64,000 nt of DNA from the NCBI GenBank assembly GCA_029948255.1, contig JALIZF010001916.1:456001-520000 (forward strand), given 5' to 3'. How positions within the stretch are numbered: the stretch's first letter is position 1; each line of letters begins with the position of its first letter. Positions 11,501 through 21,902 of the stretch are shown piece after piece. This DNA comes from Telmatactis stephensoni. Lineage: Eukaryota > Cnidaria > Anthozoa > Actiniaria > Isophelliidae. A program made the position numbers and the translations under genes. The notes under the pieces were generated by a model, which searched no databases, was not told the DNA's origin, and was given only the letters and a program-made list of their open reading frames with translations.

Positions 11501-14500
11501 CATAGTCTGTATACGTCGTACAACTTTAAACATGGCGTCGAAGTGTTGTCCATCTTGGGCCAGGATAGTATGTGTGAGTACATTCAAATAGGAATTTATC
11601 TTTACGTTACTGCGTCATCTTTATCCCAGTGACGTATCATTAGTTTCCTCATAAGGTAGAAATTCACATTACTTGTTCAAACACTTGCGTAAAAAAACTT
11701 TATTATAATGAGGGTGACATACATTACTAGTAAACCAGTACTTTTCATTGTGGCCCTCGATTACAAAATTCCAATTAGCTGGCAGGAGTCAAACCAGTTA
11801 TTTACAAACATGGTTGAGAAGCTGAATCTGAATCGAGTTTCAATATTTAATAACAAAATTCAAATTATATTTGGCGATATGACGTTCATGGTTAATCTTT
11901 TGTTGACCCGTTTGAGGAGACCAAATAATGATGTAAGATTGATACTTTTATAGATTTGAACAGAGAACAAGCAAAAAAGACGGTTCCCGCCCCAGCATCC
12001 ATTGCAAACCAAGCTACCATTCTTAAGGTAATTGGAAACATTTGTAAGCTTGGCTTTGATCACGAATGCAGATCTCAGTTTATTTTATTCTATTTCAGTA
12101 CTTCGTTGACGCGAGACTGGATCAAACGTTCGAAGAGTTTCTTGGTCACGTGCTAAGTGGTAGTACTCTCCCTCCCAACCCTTACCCAAGACTTGTTACT
12201 GCCCTACGTGATGCCGCTGTTAGGTAGTACTGCAGGCGTATTTACTTATGTGGATTCTTTTCCAAAGAGTCGATTGGCTCTTGTAAAAAACTAACAGCCA
12301 TCGTTCTTTTTTTACAGAATGGAAATGTTTGGTGAAAAACGAGAAAAACTAGTACCCAGACTTCTACCTGGCTCGGCTCAGATTGTAGAGACTAAAAATT
12401 TCATTTATAGCTGTCCTGGGTCCGAGGCCTACGGTAGGTCACGTGTGCGTGCATGTCAAAGTAAAACGCAGGTTTCCTTTCTAGGCCTTGTTTACATGAA
12501 AGCGAGATGTCCCTGGTATCTGAGATAACTCTTTTATTATTAGGAGCAAGGATGGCACAGTTGGTTAGTGCGCGGTCTTCAGTGCGAGAGGTCCCGAGTT
12601 CAATCCCCAGTGACTTCACATCCTTGTTTCGACTTCTTTCCTTTCCGTGTAGCTTTAATTGGCTTTAAATACGCTTAAAACGGAGCACTGATGTATAGAG
12701 GGGTTAGAGGGCGCACCTTCGAACGCTTGATACATGAGCCTTTGGCTCGGGAGACTGGGCAACTACTCCCCACGATTTCGAAGTAAAACATTAGCCTTTG
12801 TCTTTCTTTTTTTGGCCCTTTTTCATAAGGAAGCAGAAGAAACAACTCTTTTGTTTTTAGTGTCCACAGGGTAAAGAAAACAAAAGAGTTATCGCAGGTA
12901 CCCCACACCCTACAGCAGCGTTTTTTTCCTGATCCTCAGATCCTCGCCAGAGAGCGAGGGAAACCTCTGCCAGCCCTCGCGACTTTCCAGGCTGAGCATG
13001 CACAAAGATGACTTAGCAAAATGTAATTTTTACGAGCCAGCGATGCCTTGCGAGTTTAACTCCCATGCGCATGATAACATTTGCATACAAAATCCGGGCA
13101 GGGGTTACTTTTCCCTTGTTCCGCGAAGGGAATAGAAAAGGGACCTATGCTCGCAGACTGCTCGCAGGATATATCCCAAGCAACGTAAAAACAGAGCGTC
13201 AGAGCAGTTTTGCGCACTACCTACGACATTCTTACGATGATAGAATGACAGTCTTACGTTGACAGAACGACATTCTTACGAATACAGAACGACATTCTTA
13301 CGATGACAGAACGACAGTCTTACGATGACTGAATGACAGCCTTACGATGACAGAACGACAGTCTTACGATGACAGAACGACAGTCTTACGTTGACAAAAC
13401 GATAGTCTTACGATGACAGAGCGAAAGTCTTACGAACAGTGCACTAATTTATGTTTCAGGTCTCATTAGTGCTGTAGGTGCTCTTGACAGTAAACATTAC
13501 AACATATTACTCACCAAGCTTGGTGTAGTTCACAACAATGTCAGTACTCGAGTTACAGATGCAGGGATCAAGGTATGTCACAAGTGGACGTCCAAATAAA
13601 CACGTTACTTAAACTCACGAGGATTGTTCTATGCAGGTCTGCGTGCAGCGTTTGCGCGTTGTTTGGTTGTAAGCAGTGGTTTTGTATGCGCTCTCTTTGG
13701 TTGTTAGCGGTTTGGAGCTTTGTAAAGCTCATGCAGCTTTTTTTGTTGCGCGTACAGCAGTTGCACGGTTTGTCCACCTCTGCAACAGTTGCGCACAAGA
13801 GTTTCAGGAGTGGAATTGAGTTCTACTTCTGCAATTTTTTCTGCAACCTTTCTGCACGCAACATTCACTTTTCCACACACGATGCTGTTGCGTGTAACGT
13901 TGCGGAAATGTTTGCATTGTGTGTACGGGTTTTAACCTGCGCAAAGTTGAACAAGTGTTGGTATTCCGCGCAAAAATGTGTGACACACGATGCAACACTA
14001 GCCTCCTACGCAGGCGTTTTTTGTCTCGATCCAGTAAATTTCCCTTGTGGCGAGGGAAATTTACTGGATCGAGACTAAAAACGCCTGCGTAGAAAGCTAT
14101 TGTAACACACGATTCATTCCAAATATCAAATGTCTGTCCTTATGTTGTTTATTTGTTTGTTTGTTTGTTTGTTTGTTTGTTTGTTTCGCTACCACAAGTA
14201 ATTGTACAATCAATAAAAACTAATACTGTATGGAATGTGTCGGTGACGCAACAGTATGTTGTTTCGATAGGCTACTGTTGGTCTTGCCGTGACAGGTTTC
14301 ACTCCTCTCTATGGTCGAATGATGCCGTATTTACACCAAATTGAACTAGAGGAACATTACTTTGTACAAGGACCAGTAAACGCAAGGATGGATGTCATCA
14401 ATTACTTCATTAAACTTGGTAGGTGTCCCAAGAGGGAGTAAAGAGCGGAGATTCGCTGAGAAAATACTATTTTTTACGAGGCATACTTATTTCTTTGAGA

Positions 14501-17500
14501 CCAAGATAAAAAGATGGAACTGGTTTTGTATCATCTGTATGATTTGTTTTTGACAGTGTATGATCATCTTGTTGGTTTTGCTGAAGAATCATCCATTCTC
14601 TTTGTTGGTATGTATTGCGTTTTGATTGCAATTTAAGCAACATATAAGCACGATAAGCACATTTCTAACATTGCAGTTTTCAACGACCACAAATGACAAA
14701 CTAATTTCATTATACCAATTCATGTTGCCCGCAGTAGTTGCAGATGCCACTCTTGTTAGTGACAATTCTCCTCAATCGCTATTCCTATTATTGTAGAGTC
14801 AAGCATATTTAGTTAGATTTTCTTTCATAGAACACGACAAATCTCATGTTATCTCTCGTCAGGTGTGTTTCTTGGCGATGCCAACGTAAGACGAAGCCTG
14901 CTTGACATCGTTCCTGAGAACAAGAAAGCTTCGTTTTTATCACAGCTTTTAACGAATGTCAAAAACGAAAAACCAGTTTATATGAAGGTATAACGACATT
15001 GGACATGGTTACTAGCCTCTCTGGAATGGTGGGTTTTTGTAATTCTTAGTTTTATCTATTTTTTCAGGCGTACATACAGATGGACTGGCGACTTGTTCTT
15101 GTAAAAAAGTCATTTCTACTGCACTACATACAGGGACAGTTTCAAGGGTATGACGACGTGTGATTTGATGTGCTTACCCTACCGTTTCCACTAAGAAGCA
15201 AGCTCCGCAGTAGTCTGCGTTGCAGCCGTTTGCAGTCGCAGGCTAGTTCCGCGCTAACTCCTATGAAATATAAAAACGCATCTCTTTTTCCAGTTTTCAC
15301 TAAATCGGCGTTTTCTAAGACACAAAAACACGTCAGTTTTGATGTGAACGGAAGGTCTAACCGTGAGAAAAAAAGATGCGTTTTTCAAATATAACCGGAT
15401 TAGTGTGCACGTATCCTATGCAGTCGTTCTTAGTTTCAGGATCCCTGTGCTCCTTCCCCAGCACAGGGATCCCGACACTAAGCACGGCTGTATAGGAGAT
15501 TGTGGAGGTACCCTCAGACTCAAAATCCATAATAACCTGTCATACTGTATAGTGCGTACGCTCTTGCAAAGCAAAAAATGTTGACTTCATTTATTATTTG
15601 TTCACAGATATCATCGATTCTACAAACCAACTCCTTTATCTTATTATCAAAATGTCTTCTCGTCCCAGACGGCTGTAAGTAATAACCATGTCACGTGGGT
15701 CGTAGTGCGACATGTCACGCCGAAACTTAAGATGCACCAGCGACATTGCGTGATTTATTTTTGAATGACATATATTACATATAAATTTTGTTCTCTAGGC
15801 TTCGCTGTTTGCCAGAGCTTGTGGACCCCAGGACCGAAGCGATCCTTGTGACGGAGAGAACCTGAGGACGAGTCTTGTTCATGTGAACCATTTCATTGAA
15901 AGCGCTAAGCATGATGGGGATCTTTTGAGTGTTTATCGTTGGCTGTTAATGAAATCATTAATGAGCCAGGTAACTGGATAACTTGTTACTACCGTCGTTG
16001 CCACCGCCATCATTACACACGCGTGCAAAACGACTGCGCATGCGCAAATTTTCCAAAATGAAATTGCACAGGAAACCAAACACAACAGCATTGTGAATTA
16101 AGATTGTTGCTCTAATCACTAATTCTACAAAATGTGATCGCTCGTGAAACCCCATATCAGAGAGAAATCAGGTATATATTTCATAAACAGAAATGTACAG
16201 CTTGGGCTACCTGTGGTTTACCGACTGAATCTATGGAATGCTCCTTTGGTTTTCGCACTGTTTTTCTTGGTGTGTAAAAAACACTGTAAAGGTGTAAACT
16301 AAAGACATTTGAAGCATAAAAAATGCCGCAAGTTCACCAAAGATGAACATTATACTATACTTTGAGAATTTTTGTCACTGTAATGTGGTCTGAACAAGGT
16401 TGCTATCATTATAAACAAACCATTTTTGGTAAGTACTTCATGGCTGAATGCCATATAGTCGTCTTCCTAATATTTACCCTAAACCTAACCATATTCAGCC
16501 ATGAAGTATAAACCCCATTTTTCAATCTTATCACTTTTCTTTCCCCAGTCCACCCTCCACGTGGCAGAGGCCTGGTACATGTTTCATAGCGCGGCTGCTC
16601 ATCTTGAGTACTTAATGACGTTGAATAAAACTTTACAAACCTTGGTGTACGAAGAGCTAAGCAGAACCTTTGCACCAGCTAAAGATAATGACACTACAGA
16701 AGTAAGATAACCTCACTTGATTGTATTACTAAAGGGTTCGTTATCTTACTTTGAAGAGTCTTGACGCAGCCGTGTTGTGTAGGGAGTGTTCTTCGACGCA
16801 CGGCTGCTATCTTTGTTCTAATCCATTGCAATATTTTATGAAATAAATGGAATCAAAATTGAAATACTTCTAGCTTACCATGGTAACATCCAGAGCTCTT
16901 GACGTTAATCGTTTGTGCCCCTCCTTTCCTCCCATTCTAACTGCCGCTCGTTTTCAATTCCTTTCCTATTTTTACCCCATTTTTCAATTTCAAAACACCA
17001 CGTTAAGTTGTTTAAAACTACGGTTTTTTTTCCAGTCTTTATTAGACCAGACAGTACTTGGTGAAATGGTTCAAGCGTACTGTCAGAAACTAGACAAAGT
17101 GTTACAACGTGGTACCTGCATGGCTCCTAGTGGACTATTAAACCTTTTACATGGTGAGTAGGGGTACAATAAATAAGATGGGAAAATACTCTGGATATAG
17201 TGCGCTATTCACAATATCCATGACCCAAACAGTTCAGTGCGAGTTTACTACTGCCATGTGTATACCGTGAAGTATCTACGCAATGGTTAACTGAGTCCAT
17301 CTCTGTTTATTGCAGATAAACTTCGTTTAGTTACTGAACTCGATCGGACGTCCAACACTTTACAACTCAAGATTAAGGAACAGGTACGCACTACTAATTA
17401 ACAACAGTACTTTAAAAACAAGTACATAAGGAACAACTGTGGATTAGTTGGTTAGGGCGTGTCCCAAATCGGCGCTCATCCTCATGGCCCTCTACATTCT

Positions 17501-17714
17501 CTTGTACATTCTTTAATACCCGTGGGATGGGCCTCAAGTGGCATTATTTAACCGTTTTGACAATGTTTTTTCTGTCTAGACTCCTATAATCTTACAAGAA
17601 ATCAACGAACTGCTTCAACCACTTTTAGACGCATCTGCGCATGACATTCACCGCGTATGTCCACAATCCCAGCAGGCTTTGCTGTCTGTCACAGAAGAAA
17701 TTCATGGACGTTAA
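3220..17714 (+). CDS. Unrecognised large multi-exon gene (about 1,150-1,170 residues)
   Basis: Exons with matching phases and GT-AG borders: 3220-3297, 3404-3435, 4109-4300, 4443-4489, 4564-4730, 5331-5456, 6077-6152, (one unresolved, probably starting 6808 or 6820), 7255-7332, 7421-7480, 7785-7873, 8167-8321, 9089-9257, 9431-9523, 10051-10183, 10413-10489, 10656-10785, 10854-10946, 11471-11573, 11954-12027, 12099-12223, 12318-12433, 13460-13572, 14271-14418, 14557-14607, 14863-14987, 15068-15147, 15608-15674, 15799-15969, 16549-16701, 17036-17153, 17316-17383, 17580-17714 (TAA). The first exon is the least certain; an out-of-frame ATG lies just upstream. The N-terminal ~40 residues are Ser/Arg/Lys-rich. 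The rest looks alpha-helical and soluble, except a Lys/Ser/Pro/Thr-rich linker near residues 370-425. I see no signal peptide, membrane segment, catalytic motif or obvious repeat. Size and helical character recall scaffold subunits such as NCKAP1 or WASHC4, but remembered sequences of those do not align. No function is proposed. The join between 6152 and 7255 is in the wrong phase without an extra exon, and two transposons sit in that gap. Confidence 0.8.
3888..4001 (+). repeat. Direct 41-bp duplication
   Basis: A unit beginning ACCGCTGATCG and ending CTAGTGACATCC occurs at 3888-3928 and again at 3961-4001 with two or three differences. It lies in the second intron of the gene starting at 3,220. 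No coding or structural role is visible. Confidence 0.8.
4972..4986 (+). repeat. Poly-G run (about 15 G) in intron
   Basis: A single homopolymer tract in the intron before the exon at 5331. A second G run is at about 5545-5554 in the next intron. Such runs are length-unstable and a likely place for assembly error. Confidence 0.9.
6199..6760. mobile_element. 562-bp inverted-repeat DNA transposon with 8-bp target duplication and captured helicase fragment
   Basis: Imperfect terminal inverted repeats of about 80 bp (6199-~6280 and ~6680-6760) begin TAGCCTGCGTTGC and end GCAACGCAGGCTA. The element is flanked by the perfect 8-bp duplication TATATGGG (6191-6198 and 6761-6768). Eight-base duplications are made by hAT and P-type transposases among others; the termini do not identify the superfamily. 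The interior encodes a 90-codon frame that looks like the start of a RecQ/DEAD-type helicase. It lies in the intron region after the exon at 6077-6152. Confidence 0.8.
6387..6659 (+). pseudogene. RecQ/DEAD-like helicase N-terminal fragment inside the transposon
   Basis: A 90-residue frame from ATG 6387 contains LKDKQHKAVYELLQGND, resembling the Q-motif region of RecQ-type helicases, and then GVLPTSFGKSMIF, a Walker A motif in which the usual Gly of PTG.GKS is Ser. The frame ends before any DEAD/DEVH box or later helicase motif, so no active enzyme is encoded. It is either a remnant of an autonomous element's own gene or a captured host fragment. Confidence 0.6.
6892..7186. mobile_element. hAT-like MITE (CAGTGGTGTAG termini)
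   Basis: A 295-bp element has termini CAGTGGTGTAGTAAGG and, inverted, CAGGAGTGTAGTGAGG. Flanks CTATACTA (6884-6891) and CTCTACTA (7187-7194) match at 7 of 8 positions, as expected for an aged hAT target duplication. Its ends are G-rich on the outer side and it has no transposase. It sits directly between an unresolved exon and the exon at 7255-7332 of the large gene. Confidence 0.7.
8511..9042 (-). mobile_element. 5'-truncated non-LTR retrotransposon with (ATT)n tail
   Basis: The minus-strand frame 9042-8719 encodes a tail typical of LINE reverse transcriptases: a Leu/Arg-rich segment, 'HPLFNILPSK', 'TKYNLRNS' and 'KTERYKGAF', then a stop. Downstream on the same strand come AATAAAGACA and about 24 ATT units (8511-8582), the microsatellite 3' end seen in CR1/L2-like elements. 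Only the 3' end is present, as usual for incomplete reverse transcription. It lies in the intron between exons 8167-8321 and 9089-9257. Confidence 0.8.
9691..9971. mobile_element. TTAA-flanked MITE, family member A
   Basis: The element is bounded by TTAA at both ends (9691-9694, 9968-9971). Its inverted ends share ACACACGGTG followed by AACATTTC / AACGTTTC and GAAACATTTGCTGAAACA. The interior is rich in GTTGCGCGCAAC palindromes. TTAA target sites point to piggyBac or Kolobok mobilisation. Related copies are at about 13,640-13,937 and 52,780-52,973. Open frames here are by-products of the palindromes. Confidence 0.7.
10512..10571 (+). repeat. (GTT)n microsatellite
   Basis: About 19 interrupted GTT/GCT units in the intron between exons 10413-10489 and 10656-10785. 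Similar GTT tracts lie at about 33,795 and 61,258. Confidence 0.9.
11050..11275 (-). mobile_element. tRNA-derived SINE, copy 1
   Basis: On the minus strand the head carries a pol III box A (TGGCACAGTTGGTTAGTGCG) and box B (GGTCCCGAGTTCGATCC) with tRNA-like spacing. A body follows with CGGAGCACTGATG and GAGCGCACCGTCGG. The 3' tail is TTTACC-rich. Copies 2 (12,543-12,770) and 3 (62,388-62,636) share head and body. It lies in the intron before the exon at 11471. Confidence 0.8.
12543..12770 (+). mobile_element. tRNA-derived SINE, copy 2
   Basis: The head begins GCAAGGATGGCACAGTTGG (box A) and has box B GGTCCCGAGTTCAATCC. The body has CGGAGCACTGATG as in the other copies. The tail differs and may be truncated. 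Inserted in the intron before the exon at 13460. Confidence 0.75.
13222..13437 (+). repeat. 22-bp minisatellite
   Basis: About nine or ten units of CTTACGATGACAGAACGACAGT with point differences fill most of the end of the intron, stopping about 20 bp before the acceptor of the exon at 13460. Confidence 0.9.
13640..13937. mobile_element. TTAA-family MITE, member B (diverged)
   Basis: Shares with member A the segment 'gagttctacttctgcaa', repeated GTTGCGC motifs and a right end reading TTGTGTGTACGGGTTTTAA. The left end is degraded. It lies between exons 13460-13572 and 14271-14418. Confidence 0.55.
14006..14092. mobile_element. Perfect-arm hairpin (short palindromic MITE)
   Basis: Two nearly perfect 40-bp inverted arms, CTACGCAGGCG...AAATTTCCCT and its complement, are separated by about 7 bp. 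The structure would form a strong hairpin in DNA or RNA. It is intronic, shortly before a (GTTT)n tract at 14,146-14,186. Confidence 0.8.
15270..15500. repeat. Cluster of inverted repeats in intron
   Basis: AAAAACGCATCTCTTTTTCC at about 15,272 is repeated inverted at about 15,368. A second hairpin, 15,412-15,500, pairs CCTATGCAGTCG...CAGGGATCC arms around a CTTCCCC loop region. Probably remnants of palindromic elements; no coding content. Confidence 0.6.
16434..16509. repeat. Short inverted repeat (TACTTCATGGCTGAAT)
   Basis: TACTTCATGGCTGAAT at about 16,434 occurs inverted at about 16,494, with 44 bp between. It is intronic, about 40 bp before the acceptor of exon 16549, so a stem here could affect splicing. 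Confidence 0.6.
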
Positions 17715-17843
17715 TTATAGACTGCTGTAAAAAAAAACACTTATGTAAAACATACACATACATCATACACATTCATCACATTCACGTGCTACTGTACATA
17801 AACACTTTCATGTCAAGTTATTGTACGCATTCAGACTCGTTTC

Positions 17844-17849
17844 AATAAA
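17844..17849 (+). promoter_or_regulatory. Candidate polyadenylation signal of the large unrecognised gene
   Basis: AATAAA lies 130 bp after the stop codon at 17712-17714, in a suitable position. No other canonical hexamer is closer. Confidence 0.5.
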
Positions 17850-17924
17850 GAAATCGAATCACCTTCGCTGTGGAGCAAATTATTGTACGCGCTCGTCGAT
17901 TTCTCATCTCATACAGAGCAGAGT

Positions 17925-18147
17925 TTGCCGTGAAGTGCTATACCGTGACGTGTTGTACCGTTTTCTCATCTTATACAGAGCAGAGTTTGTGCCGTGCCGT
18001 GTCGTGTCGTGTCGTGCCGTGTTGTCTTGTGCCGTGACGTGTTGTACCGTGACGTGTTGTACCGTTACGTGCTGTACCGGCGTGACGTGCTATACCGTGA
18101 CGTACTGAGCTGTAACGTGTTGTCCGTGACGTGTTATGCCGTGACAT
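17925..18147 (+). repeat. GTGACGTGTTGTACC tandem-like repeat
   Basis: Irregular copies of a ~15-bp unit, GTGACGTGTTGTACC, and of GTGCCGTGTCGTGTC. The frames open across it are repeats, not genes. The core GTGCCGTGAC also occurs in a dispersed repeat family elsewhere in the window. Confidence 0.8.
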
Positions 18148-18562
18148 TTACAAGAAGAAAGAAAGAAAAACCTAGAAAGATTAACTAAAAAATGTATATA
18201 TAATTAAAGGGGAAAATTGATAGTCGTTGCTCAAGCTGGCCACAGGTGCGGGAATAATATATTCTTTAACTCGCTGACACACGCACGGTACAGTTTCACG
18301 AAAGTTAGGCTACACCCAGCTCTGTGGTGACGTGAGTGAGTAGTGACAGTCGAGATAACGGCAATCAACATATTTAAAGACTATTTACGATCTGATTATT
18401 ATAGTTTGTGGGCGTGTCCTGGGAAATTCCATCACCGGGGAGTATTGTAATTTATATATTTAGCTTTTCCTTCCTATGAAGGTAGGGACACTACAACAAT
18501 TTGCATTAATTACTCTCATTAAACGTTTATTGACACAGACCACGTACATACACCGCGAGTTT

Positions 18563-18592
18563 ATCCAAGATGGCTGCCGTGACGTCACGCAA
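18563..18592 (+). promoter_or_regulatory. YY1/CRE-like composite element, copy 1
   Basis: ATCCAAGATGGCTGCCGTGA followed by CGTCA joins a YY1-like core (AAGATGGC) to a perfect CRE (TGACGTCA). The same 23-bp string is at about 52,511. It lies 850 bp after the large gene with no recognised gene following, so it may be an orphan or repeat-borne promoter. Confidence 0.4.
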
Positions 18593-21331
18593 TAGTTAGA
18601 GACGTTGAAGCTCGATCAAAGCTGTATTTGTGAGTCCAAAGGGCCTACACTTTCTTATATGATTAGGCCTCGCAGATGGTTGTAATGCCTGATAATAGGG
18701 AACTTAAGCAAACAAAAACGACGACGACACGGACGTCACGCGTACGGTATTTTTCGTGCGCCGTCACCGTTGAGGTTCCCGTTGTCGCAAATCATCATCA
18801 TCATCATCATCACCAACACCTTTATTTAACGTGGTCAAAAGTATACTTAGTTCAATACAAAGTATTCGTTGCTAATTTTCAGGTACTGCCGCAACAAAAA
18901 CAATAAAAATTAAAATAAACAAATAAACAAATAAATAAATGAATGAATGAATGAAAAATGAACAAATGAATAAATTGGACTAACCTAGTCTCGCTTATTT
19001 TTACAGTTTTATGTATAAACAAATCTTTATTAATAAATTGGACAACTGTGATAAAAATATATAAATACTTAAAAACAGCTTAAGATATAAAATTATTTTT
19101 TAAAATATATGTATGTTATCTCATGCAAATTAAAATTCTTATGTGTTCACAAGATCGTTAACGTCATCAAATGCTATTTAAGACTGTTTACTTCAGGTTG
19201 ATATCTCAAAGTGTCAGGTAGGGGTTCCATATTTTGGAGGCCAAGTACCACCACGATTTTAAACCTTGCCAAAATCGCTAGAACGTCGGTGTTGACGGCG
19301 CGCGCATGGAAAAATACGCGTGGCATTACGTGTTGACGTTTTTCGTTACTTACGGTCCCTAATGTTCCGTGATTAATGACAGGTAAGCCAATCAAGGCGT
19401 TAAGAGTATGTTCATTATTACAAGTAGCATGAAATTAAATTGGCGTCTGCTTAGTAGTTAAATCCAAATGCACGCCAGCGTCACAGTAATAAAAGAATTC
19501 CTTAAAATAATCAATATCAGCAAAAAACGTTGACAGTTACGACAAGAATTTCGAGTGTTTTTATAGACAACACGGCACTGACACGGTCATAGGTGCGGCA
19601 CGTTCGGTTTCACACTCATACGAAAATCTGCTCGATTAGCCTTCCTTTCATCACTTATATCCAATAACCCGGGCGCCCTCGCGTCCTGTTTTTCTGCCGA
19701 TATACTCATTGGTTGATAATCAAGAGGTTTAAAAACATATTTCAAGTTGTTTGTAATAAGAAATACTCAAACTATCAGTGTTGTAGAGTGGGGTAGAGAG
19801 TGAATGGCGTGCGTGGCGGGTGGCACGTCTATAAAAATCTCAGAGAGGAGGAAGTGTTTGGGCATGACATTTCCCTCACTTCCACCGCTAACAAGTAGCC
19901 GGCTTCTACATAATCCAGTCGTAGATACGGGGTTACAAAAAGTTGCGTTTTTAAACATCCTAACGAGGAGGACGCCCGAGACAAATTTCTAAAGCTTAAA
20001 CCGTTTTCGAGGGTTTGAAAGGTATTCCTTTTTTGAAGAAAAAGATGTGTTGTCGTGTGGATGGGGCATAAAATAAATATAAAACTGTATTTTCATATTT
20101 AAAAATAGTTGTGTGATCATACTGTGTAAAAGAGAAAATAGAGGATTGTGCGTGACGTGTGTTCAAGCATTTTTATTCTTCGTGATTCGGGAATGGACAA
20201 GATCATTTCTCGTGATTTGTACAAAACATTCTTTATGTGACACGGGAAAAGTCGAAATAATTGTTCGAGATTCGCGATTTCCTTGTCTTGTTCTACTTGT
20301 ATCATTGAAGTTTTCTCAAGAAATAAAAGAAGATGAAAAAGTCATTCACGTTGTCTCAGTTCTGCGCTTATTATTTACTCTCACAGCACCTACGTAATGT
20401 AAAGACTACATGAACGGTGTAAGTAAGGTGTATGTGAACATGATTAAGCAGGGTTTCTAATAATCTTTCCTTGTTTGGGGAGAAAAAATCACAGTTGTCC
20501 GTGATTTGATCTTTTCATCTTCCGTGAACCAAGGACCCCTCCTGTACCCCCTGTGTGTACGATAGTTTATGGAATCAGATCTTCTTCCTTTCCAAGCACT
20601 TAGTTAGTAAAACACTTCACACTACACGTTCATGCCACTCTTGTTCGACATGTACCGTGGGAAAACGACACGTGTTGAACTGATGGTTGCGTTGACACAC
20701 GAATCAAGCAGTGTTTACTTGTGCCACGGAATTCTTGTATTTACGCTAATGGAAGCGAGGAAAAGCACCACTCAATTTACCGACATCCTTGATGACGTAA
20801 ACATTAGATCGACCAATCACGTTAAAGCCTACGATTCAATGGGAACATCAGAGTCAAGACAAGTGAAAAACGTTAAAAGTTTGTGAGACGGAATTTTTAA
20901 AATCTACTTAGAACACAAAAAAGACAGATATTGAGTTATCCAAGAGATTATCCTTGGCGATCATCAGAGTGCCCAGAAGCGTTGGTGTACATAAGCAATA
21001 TTCAAAGAAGTATTACAAGTTCTCTCGCTTTGCTCTCGGACCAATCAGCGAAGACTTTGAAACAGGAAGTGAAACGTTCGATTGAGATAATGAATGACAT
21101 TTAAAAACAAACCGCAAGTGTCCATGGGGTTATAAAAAATGATCCTAAATGACTCTTACATTTCACACGGAGGCAACGTTTTTACTGCAACGATCAACAT
21201 ATTAATGTTTGGACGGAAAATTGGTTAGATCTCCAACACAAAGAAAGCAAACAGATCCATTACGGGTTGGTGAAAACGGAGCTCAAATAAACCTAAATGG
21301 AGCTTGTTTAGTCAAGGCAGGAAGACTAATT

Positions 21332-21902
21332 ATGTCAGAGGAAGGTAAAACCAGAAAACGCACAGTAACGAGATTGCATCTTTTCTCGTCCAAATCGAAA
21401 CTCAAGCACAAGGGAGTAACAAGGAGAAGACAGCAGTTTCCACGATTCAACTCACGACCACCATCTTGAAAAAGAAACATTATTGAACGACCAAACTGAA
21501 TCAAGCAATCATAAGCAGAGCGGCGAGGCAGATAAAAAGCCACACAACATCACCGAGTCGTTAAAACACGCTGGAAAAGCTCTACTACCGCAGCTGGGGA
21601 CCGCAAATCGACATCGAAAATTCTCTCGGCAAAGCACTATTGATATTGGCGACATCAAGTCAGCAGTAAAAAACAACAACAGCTCAGCTCAAGAGGGAAA
21701 AGAAAACCCGTCGGAAGAGGGAACAAGTAGAAGGAGTTTAGCCCACCTGGACTTAGCTGAGCTGTCACACACTCACAGAAGAACTGCAACCTGTGAAGAA
21801 CTCGAAAAGTTTACTTTACACGAAGGAACGGAGAAGTCTTTGTACAACCTGAGAAAAGATTTACTTACTTATCAAAGGCTGAAGGAGTGGTCTTTTATTT
21901 GA
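21332..21902 (+). CDS. Candidate small gene, Ser/Lys/Glu-rich protein with a frame break
   Basis: From ATG 21332 a basic frame (starting MSEEGKTRKR) runs to about 21,417. A hydrophilic frame shifted by one base then continues from 21,420 to a TGA at about 21,902, about 185 residues in all. The second part has regular heptad-free helical stretches (ITESLKHAGKALL, ELEKFTLHEG) and is biased to codons typical of coding DNA. No family is recognised. The two parts join if one base near 21,418 is extra, the same kind of break seen in WASHC5. A TATA-like TTATAAAAAA lies near 21,130. It could equally be chance open frames. Confidence 0.3.

Larger units (their letters stand above)
17850..21331. other. 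Gene-poor stretch with repeats
   Basis: I find no convincing exon on either strand. Contents are the GTGACGTG repeat, the YY1/CRE composite, a (CAT)n tract near 18,790, (AAAT/AATG)n near 18,905-18,965, and a copy of the GTGCCGTGAC dispersed repeat at about 19,515-19,640 (inverted). The longer open frames show no domain and have no splice partners. Confidence 0.6.
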
